A stretch of DNA of 8,759 bases from Sulfuricurvum sp. (lineage in GTDB: Bacteria; Campylobacterota; Campylobacteria; Campylobacterales; Sulfurimonadaceae), in assembly GCA_022729835.1 (NCBI GenBank), contig DZBC01000089.1, forward strand, positions 1 to 8,759, read 5' to 3'. The notes below the pieces were generated by a model that was not told the DNA's origin, did no database searches, and saw only the letters and a list, made by a program, of their open reading frames with translations. A program made the position numbers and the translations under genes. Shown here piece by piece: positions 1 to 6,179 of this stretch (position 1 is its first letter; each line of letters opens with the position of its first letter).

Positions 1-792
1 CACGCCGAGGCGATTAGCTATTTTAACGCTGAGAGCCGATTTGACAATTTTAGTGCCGATAGCTATTTGCGCGAGATCGAAGCAACCAAGGCGGCACTTG
101 AGATTCCCGTTATCGCCAGTCTCAATGGTGTGAGCGCGGGGGGCTGGATTGATTATGCCAAAAAGCTTGAAGCGTGCGGTGCCGATGCGCTGGAACTTAA
201 TATCACCTATATTCCCACATCGGTACACCAAAGCGGCGCAGAGGTAGAGCAGATGTACATACAGACTATTTCCGGTGTACGCGAGCACCTTAGCATTCCT
301 CTGAACGTCAAGATGAACGCCTACTTCTCAAGTCCTGCCCACATGGCCAAATGTTTTGTAGAAGCCGGAGCGGCGGGGCTGACTGTTTTTGATAATCCCG
401 TACGTGTTGATATTGATCTGGAGCTGCTCACTGCGTTGCGTCAGGCCAACCTCACCACTTCGGCGCACCTAAGTGAGACTCTGCGATGGTGTGCCATTTT
501 GTACAAACAACTTCCTTGTAGTCTTTGTGCCGGTACGGGCATTCACAGCGGCGAAGATATACTCAAGGCGCTGATGGGCGGAGCGAATGCTGTTGCCGTG
601 GCATCAGTACTGCTGAAAAATGGGTCTAATGAGGCTGGTGTGATGCTAGAAACCGTACGCGCATGGATGGAAGCACATGAGTATGAGAGTGTGCGCCAGA
701 TGATCGGTTCGATCTCACTTGCACACACTGACAACCCTGCCGCTTTTGAGCGCAACTCTTACATGTACGCCCTGCAGCACTACCGAAACTAG
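1..792 (+). CDS. Dihydroorotate dehydrogenase-like flavoprotein, 5' end missing
   Basis: The reading frame is open from base 1 to the TAG at 790-792 (263 codons), so the start lies before the window. Family members are about 330 residues, so roughly the first fifth is missing. The fragment reads as an FMN-binding TIM barrel related to class 1 DHODs: an IPVIASLNG strand (about 106-132), GADALELN (about 178-201), IPLNVKMN (about 295-318), and the phosphate-binding AGTGIHSGED (about 526-561) followed by GGANAVAVASVLL. True DHODs carry the catalytic Cys or Ser in an N-x-S-C/S-P-N loop. Here that loop reads NITYIPT (199-219), so dihydroorotate oxidation is doubtful. From general knowledge this DHOD-like family often sits near pyruvate:ferredoxin oxidoreductase genes, but that cannot be seen here. 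The true substrate is unknown. Confidence 0.85.
   Translation, partial: HAEAISYFNAESRFDNFSADSYLREIEATKAALEIPVIASLNGVSAGGWIDYAKKLEACGADALELNITYIPTSVHQSGAEVEQMYIQTISGVREHLSIPLNVKMNAYFSSPAHMAKCFVEAGAAGLTVFDNPVRVDIDLELLTALRQANLTTSAHLSETLRWCAILYKQLPCSLCAGTGIHSGEDILKALMGGANAVAVASVLLKNGSNEAGVMLETVRAWMEAHEYESVRQMIGSISLAHTDNPAAFERNSYMYALQHYRN
760..767. repeat. TACATGTA palindrome, copy 1
   Basis: First of seven copies of the octamer TACATGTA. It lies near the 3' end of the DHOD-like gene and encodes Tyr-Met-Tyr. The context is CTTACATGTACG, so the left half of the longer palindrome is kept and the right half is not. Confidence 0.8.
770..785. repeat. 16-base direct repeat, left copy
   Basis: CCCTGCAGCACTACCG is found here, across the last codons of the DHOD-like gene (LQHYR), and again identically at 2105-2120. 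The two copies flank the OmpA-family gene with its upstream and downstream regions. An exact 16-base match is unlikely by chance in a window this size. Confidence 0.6.
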
Positions 793-802
793 AACGCTTT
801 GT

Positions 803-833
803 AAAGAAGGCTCCTGATTGATTTCAGGGAGCC
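803..833 (-). terminator. Probable terminator of the OmpA-family gene
   Basis: GGCTCC-TGA (809-817) pairs with TCA-GGGAGCC (824-833), giving a nine-base-pair stem with one bulged G and a six-base loop. Read on the minus strand the stem is followed by TTCTTT (803-808), as in a Rho-independent terminator for the gene ending at 897. On the plus strand it is followed by GATGATG with no T-run, so it is a poorer terminator for the DHOD-like gene. Confidence 0.6.
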
Positions 834-869
834 GATGATGTGAAATAAGGGTGTGGTTAGATGTTGGCC

Positions 870-885
870 CAAAGCCGAAGCTTTG
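870..885 (-). other. UUCG-capped hairpin after the OmpA stop codon
   Basis: On the minus strand this reads CAAAGC-TTCG-GCTTTG: six perfect base pairs closed by a C(UUCG)G tetraloop, one of the most stable RNA caps. It starts 11 bases after the stop codon and can extend by an outer GCCC/GGGC pairing (about 866-897). It has no U-tract of its own. It may protect the mRNA 3' end or act with the hairpin at 809-833. Confidence 0.5.
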
Positions 886-896
886 AAACCGAAGGG

Positions 897-1946
897 CTAT
901 TTTGAAGGTGTGATCAGTTCGACTTCGACGCGGCGGTTGAAGGCGCGATTGGCTTTGGAATCATTGGGTTTGAGCGGAGCCATTTCACCTTGACCTGAGG
1001 TGTTCATGCGTGACGCATCAATGCCTTCTGCGCTTAGGGCTTCTTTGACAGAAGCGGCACGTTTTTCAGAGAGTTTTTGGTTGTACGCTTTGCTGCCGAT
1101 GTTGTCGGTGTGGCCGATGAGGTGAAGGTTGTATTGCTCTTTTTTCAAAAAGGTAGCAAATTCGCTCACTTCAGCTTTTTCGTCTTGTGAAATCACAGCC
1201 GAATCAAATGGGAAGTTGATGCGCATGGTGCGTTTGATGGGGCATCCGTCATTATCGACTGTGGCCCATGTTGGTGTGTTGGGGCATTTGTCATTGGGGT
1301 CGATGACGCCGTCTTTGTCGCTGTCAAGCGGTGCAGGAACTGGTGCTGGAGCAGGTACTGGCTTAGGCGCTTCTACCTTTGGCTCTTCTTTAGGAGGTGT
1401 GGGTTCTGCACCAAATTTGTAGGTCAGACCGGCCATGACAATGCCATTGTTGTCATAATTACTTTCGTAATTGGGCTCATCGCGGTATTTGACGAGGTAA
1501 AGGGCTTCAACTTTGAAGTCCCATGCTGAATCCAGAGCGACTTTGATCCCAGCTCCAGCGTCGAGGAAAGCTCCATCGATGTATCCGTCGTAATGTTTGT
1601 ACAAGAACTCATAGCCCGCACCCGCCTTGACAAACGGAGTAAAGCCATTAGCTTCGATATCATAGACGCCATTGAGTCCAAGGCGGGTAACCGACGTAGA
1701 GGCGCCTTCGACGCGGCGGTAATCGGTTGGGTATGAATAGAGCACGGAAAGTTCAGGTTTGATACCTACAACTGCGAGATTGTTGAATTGCATTTCAAAG
1801 CCGTTCATTAGTTGGTTTTCAACGGTGAAATCGGTTTCGGGAAATACGACACCAACAAGTGCAGTCGCTTCGTAGTCAAAATTGGAGGCCATGGCAGAAC
1901 TTTGCAACACAAGAGCCGCAGTAAGTGCGATTATAACTTTGTTCAT
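897..1946 (-). CDS. OmpA-family outer membrane protein, CadF-like
   Basis: This 349-residue protein anchors the outer membrane to peptidoglycan. Residues 1-20 form a signal peptide with cleavage after AMA. Residues about 21-178 look like an eight-stranded barrel, with alternating aromatic strands ending in AGLTYKFG. Residues 180-206 are a Pro/Ala/Glu linker with PAP repeats. Residues 207-236 are a thrombospondin type-3-like calcium motif (DSDKDGVIDPNDKCP) with two cysteines, C221 and C235, that could pair. Residues about 240-347 are the OmpA peptidoglycan-binding domain, with the ligand pair D281 (HTDNIGS) and R296 (SEKRA) intact. GAAGGA at 1952-1957, five bases before the ATG, supports the start. 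The domain plan matches Campylobacter CadF, but adhesion to fibronectin should not be assumed. It is probably transcribed alone. Confidence 0.93.
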   Translation of the reverse strand: MNKVIIALTAALVLQSSAMASNFDYEATALVGVVFPETDFTVENQLMNGFEMQFNNLAVVGIKPELSVLYSYPTDYRRVEGASTSVTRLGLNGVYDIEANGFTPFVKAGAGYEFLYKHYDGYIDGAFLDAGAGIKVALDSAWDFKVEALYLVKYRDEPNYESNYDNNGIVMAGLTYKFGAEPTPPKEEPKVEAPKPVPAPAPVPAPLDSDKDGVIDPNDKCPNTPTWATVDNDGCPIKRTMRINFPFDSAVISQDEKAEVSEFATFLKKEQYNLHLIGHTDNIGSKAYNQKLSEKRAASVKEALSAEGIDASRMNTSGQGEMAPLKPNDSKANRAFNRRVEVELITPSK

Positions 1947-1951
1947 GAAAA

Positions 1952-1957
1952 TCCTTC
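1952..1957 (-). promoter_or_regulatory. Ribosome binding site of the OmpA-family gene
   Basis: GAAGGA on the minus strand, five bases before the ATG at 1946. It fixes the start at the residue that begins a proper signal peptide. Confidence 0.75.
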
Positions 1958-1986
1958 GTGTGAATTTGAAAGGTAGATTACAAGTG

Positions 1987-2003
1987 GAATTCTAGCTGAA
2001 TTC
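1987..2003. promoter_or_regulatory. Twin GAATTC boxes in the OmpA leader
   Basis: GAATTC-TAGCT-GAATTC: two identical six-base palindromes whose starts are 11 bases apart, close to one helical turn. On the minus strand the pair contains TAGAAT (1989-1994), an alternative -10 box. The geometry suits a dimeric regulator, but no regulator is identified. Confidence 0.3.
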
Positions 2004-2017
2004 GCGTCTGTTAGGGG

Positions 2018-2047
2018 ATTATTAGCATTACAGTACACTTAAATCAA
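2018..2047 (-). promoter_or_regulatory. Candidate promoter of the OmpA-family gene
   Basis: On the minus strand TTGATT (2042-2047) is followed after 18 bases by AATAAT (2018-2023), preceded by TGCT, close to an extended -10. It would give a leader of about 65 bases. The TAGAAT at 1989-1994 is a second candidate. Confidence 0.4.
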
Positions 2048-2063
2048 TCTTGGAGACGAATCA

Positions 2064-2082
2064 GCCCTGCTATAACCAGGGC
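2064..2082. other. GC-rich hairpin between the kinase and OmpA genes
   Basis: GCCCTG-CTATAAC-CAGGGC is a perfect six-base-pair stem with a seven-base loop. A further TCA/TGA pairing is possible past one bulged A. On the minus strand it lies about 54 bases after the kinase stop and is followed by TGATTCGTC, only weakly U-rich. It may terminate kinase transcription upstream of the OmpA promoter. Confidence 0.35.
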
Positions 2083-2104
2083 ATGAAGATCATATCCGTT
2101 ACAA

Positions 2105-2120
2105 CCCTGCAGCACTACCG
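2105..2120. repeat. 16-base direct repeat, right copy
   Basis: Identical to bases 770-785. Here it is non-coding, 16 bases past the kinase stop codon. Its CAGCAC also pairs with GTGCTG at 2129-2134 in a weak hairpin. Confidence 0.6.
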
Positions 2121-2135
2121 CAGAGGGGGTGCTGT

Positions 2136-5036
2136 TTAACGTTTTTGTCTACCGACAACACTGTTGAGGAGCGCGATCAGATGATTACGATCGATTGGTT
2201 TACTCAAATACTCGTCCATGCCTGCAGCGAGAAAGCGCTCACGGTCTCCCGAAACAGCATTGGCGGTCAGTGCAATGATTGGAGTGTGCTTTTGCGCTCT
2301 TTGTCGCTCCAGTGCCAGAATTTTTCCCGTAGCTTCGATGCCGCCCATATTGGGCATGTTTTCATCCATAAGAATGACGTCGTAGGTGTTGCGTTCAAAC
2401 TGTGCGAGGGCTTCTAGCCCATCGTTGGCAACATCGTACGTCAGTCCAAGATCGTCGAGAATGATCTGTACATACAATCGGTTGATCGCATTGTCTTCAA
2501 CCAACAGCACGGTTCCGCTCAGTGAGACCGGCTCACTGCTTTGTGTTTTTAAATCCACGGGAGCGCCGATTTCAACGGGTATCACAAAGTAAAATTCGCT
2601 TTCCGATCCTAGGGTACTTTCGAGTTTTAGCTCGCCGCCGAGGAGCTTGACCAGTTCCGCACTGATCGTCAGGCCAAGGCCGGTGCCGCCGTACTGTCTG
2701 GTTGTTGAGCCGTCCTCTTGTCCAAAGGCTGAAAAGATCTGCTCTTGCTTCTCTTTGGCAATTCCCTTGCCCTCATCTTTGACGCTTACATGTAAGAAGC
2801 CCTCTTTGTAGTCAATGCAGACAGTGATACTTCTGTAGCTGCCTGTAAATTTGACGGCATTGCTGAGCAGATTGGAGATGACCTGTTTGAGTCGGTAGAT
2901 GTCACTACGCAGGTAGGTCGGTAGGGTGTCACTTGGGGTGTACTGCAGCGTGATCTTTTTTTCTGTGCATGCGGCATCAAAGAGATGGACGACGGCGTCG
3001 AACTCTGTTTTTGCATGGAAGTCGATGATGTCGAGTTGCAATTTACCGCTGCCTATTTTTGAGAAGTCGAGAATGTGTTCGATGGTGTTGAGCAGCGAGG
3101 TGCTGGAGCTGTCGATGATGCGGAGGTACTCTATGGATTTTTGATCTTCGGTGCGCTCTTTGAGCAGTCCGATAAATCCGATGATGGCATTGAGCGGGGT
3201 GCGTATTTCATGCGACATGTTGGCGAGAAATTCGCCCTTGATGCGAGAGGCTTGTTGCGCGGCTTCATTGGCCTCAAGCGCCTCTTGCATGGCACGATGC
3301 AGCTCTTGTGTCCGCTCTTCGACGCGCTGCTCAAGCGCTTCGTTGGCTTCTATGAGATCCTCTTCGAGTGCTTTACTGCGCTTGACCTCTGCGGAGAGTT
3401 CATTTGCCATGTTGTGAAACAAAATCGAGCGGCCGCTTAACAGCAGCAAAAAAAGCTGAAGCAGTGTTGCAAACAGAAGGCTGGCCATCAAAACGGCCCA
3501 CGAAAAGACGGATCGGTGTTCGGCTAGATATTCAGGTAGGGCATAGAGGGTGAATACCCATGATTTCTGGCCTATGTCGATGGTGTTACTGATGCGCAGC
3601 GTCTGTTTATTGAGGGCAGTTTGATCCTCTACAGGCACCGTGCTGCCGTTTTTGTCATACATGTAAGCGGCCAACGCCGAAGCTCCTGACGGTGCGGTTT
3701 GGTCGGTCAGGGTGAGCATGACATTGCGCAACGCGAACTGCTTTAATGATTCGATGACCAGATCGCCGGTACGATAGACACCTGTGACATAGCCTTTGAG
3801 CCGATCTTCTCGTTCACCTGCGTCTAAAGGTGTCTGCACCGTTTCGTATAAGGGGAGAAAAAAGAGTACGCCGGATTGATTGGATTCCTCTTGAACCAGA
3901 GTGAGGGGATCGGTCGCCGTTAATTTGGCGGAGCGACACGCCAAGTCAAGCGCAGCGCGTCTGGCTTCATTGGAGTAGACATCGTATCCGATCACATTCT
4001 CATTCCCCTTATAAGGCTCGATATAGGTGACCACCACATATTTGTCGCGTGTTTTGGCCTCTACAATGGAGCCCTTGTGTCCCTCTTTAATGATGAAATC
4101 GGGATATCCCTCGCTTCTCATTGCCTGAACGTATGCGGCACGGGCCTCGGAACGTACAACAGGATTCCATGAGATGGCTTGAATACTGAAATTGCGCAGG
4201 AGTGTGTCGTGCAGAAATGTTTTGAAAGTTGCTTGATCGATCGTGTCTAATAAGAAAAACATATTGCGCACCGAATAGAGCACTTCGATGTTTTTGTGCA
4301 GATTCATCTCGATGGTGTCGCTCATCAGTGCCGCTTGTTGCTGGAACTCGCGCTCCATACGTTCGTTCTCTTTTTGAATATTGAAGGTGTAGAGCGCAAC
4401 GATGAGGCCCAGCAAGAGCAACATAGGAAATCCGACGCTGTTGCGTCTGCTTTTCCATATAGCTACCGGCTTCGCTACAAAGGAGAGGATTAGCGGCACG
4501 ATGATCAGTACCCCGATGGTGTCGCCTACCCACCATGTCAAGAGGCTAAAAAGATAGTCGCCGCCGGTGATGACCCCTGAAAGATAGAGGGTATTGACAC
4601 CCCACAGGGCACTAATGACACAAGAGAGCAGACCCGAAAAGAGGTAAAAGAGGATGATCTCTTTGGCATGGATCAAGCCGCTGCTGAGATCGATATAGCG
4701 ACGAAGAAGGAAGGCGCCGGCCAAAGCCTGCAGCGTTGCCCCGATACCGATGCTAATGGGAATGAGGAATGATTGAATATCGGGGCTGAAGCTGAAAATT
4801 CCCGAGGCTACGGGCAGGTTGGTCAGAAAGGAGCCGATGAGTACGCCCGGCCAGACTCTGTATCCTATCAAGAGCACTGCGGCAAGCGCCACGCCCGATG
4901 CCGGCCAAATGGGTGAAACATACCCTGAAGGGTTGTCGAGTATTAAGCCCAAACGACCAAACGCAAAATAGACAAAAGCCATAGATACTATTTGAAATAG
5001 TAATGTTAAGGCACTCTGTGCAAATGGTTTTTTCAT
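2136..5036 (-). CDS. MASE1/CHASE hybrid sensor histidine kinase with receiver
   Basis: This 966-residue inner-membrane kinase senses a signal, autophosphorylates on His and passes the phosphate to its own receiver. Residues about 7-220 are a MASE1 multi-helix membrane sensor (GYVSPIWPASGVALA). Residues about 245-430 are a CHASE periplasmic domain (SWNPVVRSEARAAY). Residues 509-533 are the last membrane helix, and about 543-600 a coiled coil. HisKA has MSHEIRTP with phospho-accepting H609. The ATPase domain has N722/N726, DEGKGI (D754) and GGTGLGL (783-789). The receiver (about 842-960) has E847/D848, phospho-acceptor D891, T924 and K946. All catalytic motifs are intact. There is no Hpt domain, so an outside phosphotransfer protein or response regulator is probably needed; none is in the window. 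The signal is unknown. The start is set by the first MASE1 helix, although the ribosome site is unusual. Confidence 0.95.
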   Translation of the reverse strand: MKKPFAQSALTLLFQIVSMAFVYFAFGRLGLILDNPSGYVSPIWPASGVALAAVLLIGYRVWPGVLIGSFLTNLPVASGIFSFSPDIQSFLIPISIGIGATLQALAGAFLLRRYIDLSSGLIHAKEIILFYLFSGLLSCVISALWGVNTLYLSGVITGGDYLFSLLTWWVGDTIGVLIIVPLILSFVAKPVAIWKSRRNSVGFPMLLLLGLIVALYTFNIQKENERMEREFQQQAALMSDTIEMNLHKNIEVLYSVRNMFFLLDTIDQATFKTFLHDTLLRNFSIQAISWNPVVRSEARAAYVQAMRSEGYPDFIIKEGHKGSIVEAKTRDKYVVVTYIEPYKGNENVIGYDVYSNEARRAALDLACRSAKLTATDPLTLVQEESNQSGVLFFLPLYETVQTPLDAGEREDRLKGYVTGVYRTGDLVIESLKQFALRNVMLTLTDQTAPSGASALAAYMYDKNGSTVPVEDQTALNKQTLRISNTIDIGQKSWVFTLYALPEYLAEHRSVFSWAVLMASLLFATLLQLFLLLLSGRSILFHNMANELSAEVKRSKALEEDLIEANEALEQRVEERTQELHRAMQEALEANEAAQQASRIKGEFLANMSHEIRTPLNAIIGFIGLLKERTEDQKSIEYLRIIDSSSTSLLNTIEHILDFSKIGSGKLQLDIIDFHAKTEFDAVVHLFDAACTEKKITLQYTPSDTLPTYLRSDIYRLKQVISNLLSNAVKFTGSYRSITVCIDYKEGFLHVSVKDEGKGIAKEKQEQIFSAFGQEDGSTTRQYGGTGLGLTISAELVKLLGGELKLESTLGSESEFYFVIPVEIGAPVDLKTQSSEPVSLSGTVLLVEDNAINRLYVQIILDDLGLTYDVANDGLEALAQFERNTYDVILMDENMPNMGGIEATGKILALERQRAQKHTPIIALTANAVSGDRERFLAAGMDEYLSKPIDRNHLIALLNSVVGRQKR
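2787..2794. repeat. TACATGTA palindrome, copy 2
   Basis: Within GCTTACATGTAAG (2784-2796), one of three identical 13-mers. It lies in the kinase ATPase domain and encodes Leu-His-Val at residues 748-750. Confidence 0.85.
3658..3665. repeat. TACATGTA palindrome, copy 3
   Basis: Context CATACATGTAAGC. It lies in the extracytoplasmic part of the kinase and encodes Tyr-Met-Tyr at residues 458-460, a different codon phase from copy 2 in the same gene. Confidence 0.8.
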
Positions 5037-5042
5037 GCGGCT

Positions 5043-5053
5043 ATTATATCCTC
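5043..5053 (-). promoter_or_regulatory. Consensus -10 box and GAGGA just before the kinase start
   Basis: On the minus strand GAGGA (5049-5053) runs straight into TATAAT (5043-5048), and the ATG begins at 5036, seven bases after the box. If TATAAT is the -10, transcription would begin at or beside the ATG and the message would be leaderless. If GAGGA is the ribosome site its spacer is a long 12 bases and the promoter must be further upstream. No good -35 is seen. The two readings exclude each other. Confidence 0.45.
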
Positions 5054-5149
5054 AAAACCGCTTGATGCGCCCGTGATCGGCTCAAAAAGCTCTAGGATGA
5101 TTGTTGCGTCAGTCAAGAACAGTTCATGCAAAGGCTTTTCAATGAACCC

Positions 5150-5155
5150 AAGGAG
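5150..5155 (+). promoter_or_regulatory. Ribosome binding site of the small cysteine protein
   Basis: A full-consensus AAGGAG six bases before the ATG at 5162. It decides the start over the in-frame ATG at 5126, which would add 12 residues and has no such site. No convincing promoter is seen in 5054-5149; TAGGAT at 5093-5098 is a weak -10 candidate. Confidence 0.75.
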
Positions 5156-5161
5156 CCCAAG

Positions 5162-5374
5162 ATGGAGTACCACGTCGTCGTCGAAAAAATGTGCGGATGC
5201 GCCAAGCGCAAGGGAATGCCCCAGATCAAAACTTTTGATGACAAAGAGAACGCCTACCGCGTCGCCCGTGCATGGGCGCAGGAGCTCAACGAGACGTTTT
5301 GCGGTCAACACTCTTTTGGCGTGGTCGCAGTGGATGAGAACTATGTGATTAGTGTGGAAGAGGGGAGTTATTAG
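5162..5374 (+). CDS. Small conserved-looking cysteine protein, function unknown
   Basis: A 70-residue soluble protein starting MEYHVVVEKM, with no signal peptide or membrane helix. It has C-x-C at residues 11-13 (MCGCAKRKG) and C-x-x-H at residues 47-50 (CGQH). These four side chains could form one metal site across two halves of a small alpha/beta fold: strand about 2-9, helix about 27-44, then strands about 52-65. It has strong coding character, a perfect ribosome site, and is 22 bases upstream of the methyltransferase on the same strand, so the two may be cotranscribed. I cannot assign a family. Metal binding is inferred from ligand spacing only. Confidence 0.75.
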   Translation: MEYHVVVEKMCGCAKRKGMPQIKTFDDKENAYRVARAWAQELNETFCGQHSFGVVAVDENYVISVEEGSY

Positions 5375-5378
5375 GGTG

Positions 5379-5386
5379 TACATGTA
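5379..5386. repeat. TACATGTA palindrome, copy 4 (intergenic)
   Basis: The only copy outside a gene, in the 22-base gap between the small cysteine protein and the methyltransferase. It ends 10 bases before the methyltransferase ATG, about where a ribosome site would be expected. Context TGTACATGTAACA. Confidence 0.75.
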
Positions 5387-5396
5387 ACAATGGCGC

Positions 5397-6179
5397 ATGG
5401 ACATTATTCGCGTTTTTGACCCTGATCTTGCTACCCTTGAGCACTATAGAACGCTTCGTGACAATGCTGTGACGGCTGATGCACGCTTCATTGCCGATGG
5501 AGAAAAGGTGGTCACCTTGTTGCTGCGTGAAGGCATCAAAGCGATCAGCCTGCTGGCGACGCAGACTTTTTATGATCAACACCGTGCGCTGATTGAGGCG
5601 TGCGGTGTGGCGCATTGTTATGTGGCGGATAAGGCGATCATGTCGGCCGTTGTAGGGCACAAGCTCTTTTTGAGCGTGATGATGGAGGGCCGCAGGCCTC
5701 CGCTGTATGCACTCGATGCGCTAGGGGAGCAGGTGGTGGTGTGTGATCTTATCAGCCGAAACGAAAATCTGGGCGCCATCGTGCGCACGATGGCGGCGAT
5801 GGGGGTATGGGGACTCGTCGCGCCGCGTCGTGGGCCGCACCCTTTTGGGCGCAGGGCGCTGCGCGTTTCGATGGGCTACGCCGCATTGATGCGAACCCAC
5901 CTGTATGAGGATTTGGTGCAGACCCTTCATATGCTCAGGGCGCTGGGTTATCGGCTTATCGCTGCCGAAGCCGCGAAACGTGCGACGCCGCTACGCCGAT
6001 ATACGCCCCCAAAGGGTCGTTGGGCGCTGGTGCTGGGTAATGAAGATCAGGGGCTAGATGCGGCGGTTTTGGAGCTTTGTGACGACGTCGTCGCCATCGA
6101 GATGCACGACGGCGTGAAAAGTCTCAGCGTCTCGATGGCGGCGTCGATCATCTTGTATCAGCTTACATGTAAGCCCTAA
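5397..6179 (+). CDS. SpoU/TrmH-family RNA 2'-O-methyltransferase
   Basis: This 260-residue protein is predicted to transfer methyl from S-adenosylmethionine to a ribose 2'-OH in rRNA or tRNA. Residues about 12-97 form the N-terminal RNA-binding domain typical of the RlmB/TrmH group (FIADGEKVV). Residues about 110-256 are the knotted SPOUT domain. Motif 1 is ENLGAIVR with N124, G126 and catalytic R130. Motif 2 is LVLGNEDQGL with E216 and G219. Motif 3 is KSLSVSMAASIILY (241-254); the family usually has SLNVS, so the conserved Asn is Ser (S244). The RNA target cannot be told from sequence. The ATG at 5397 is the only usable start, since an in-frame TAA lies at 5385-5387, yet no ribosome site is seen. 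Translation may be coupled to the gene ending at 5374. The stop codon overlaps the zupT stop. Confidence 0.92.
   Translation: MDIIRVFDPDLATLEHYRTLRDNAVTADARFIADGEKVVTLLLREGIKAISLLATQTFYDQHRALIEACGVAHCYVADKAIMSAVVGHKLFLSVMMEGRRPPLYALDALGEQVVVCDLISRNENLGAIVRTMAAMGVWGLVAPRRGPHPFGRRALRVSMGYAALMRTHLYEDLVQTLHMLRALGYRLIAAEAAKRATPLRRYTPPKGRWALVLGNEDQGLDAAVLELCDDVVAIEMHDGVKSLSVSMAASIILYQLTCKP
6164..6171. repeat. TACATGTA palindrome, copy 5
   Basis: The most complete copy: GCTTACATGTAAGC (6161-6174) is a perfect 14-base palindrome. It encodes Leu-Thr-Cys-Lys at residues 256-259, at the very end of the methyltransferase, and ends two bases before the overlapping stop codons at 6176-6179. Confidence 0.85.

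Noticed and set aside
253..260. ATGTACAT, a palindrome resembling the iterated word
   Set aside because: It is a different octamer, not a variant of TACATGTA by one change, and I noted no second copy.
1129..1422. A 97-codon plus-strand frame rich in Gly/Ala/Ser repeats
   Set aside because: It is the antisense reading of the Pro/Ala linker and OmpA domain; the minus-strand gene has clear domains and a signal peptide.
2110..2134. CAGCAC/GTGCTG hairpin followed by TTTAACGTTTTT on the plus strand
   Set aside because: The T-rich side points in the plus direction, where no gene ends; the loop is 13 bases and the stem weak.
2083..2139. A short plus-strand frame of 18 codons starting ATGAAGATC and containing the 16-base repeat
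   Set aside because: No ribosome site, very short, and overlapping the kinase stop. Its LQHYR similarity to the DHOD-like C-terminus is just the repeated DNA in the same phase.
5033..5404. A 123-codon minus-strand frame covering the small cysteine protein
   Set aside because: The plus-strand frame has a consensus AAGGAG, a compact start and plausible metal ligands; the minus frame is its shadow and overlaps the kinase start.
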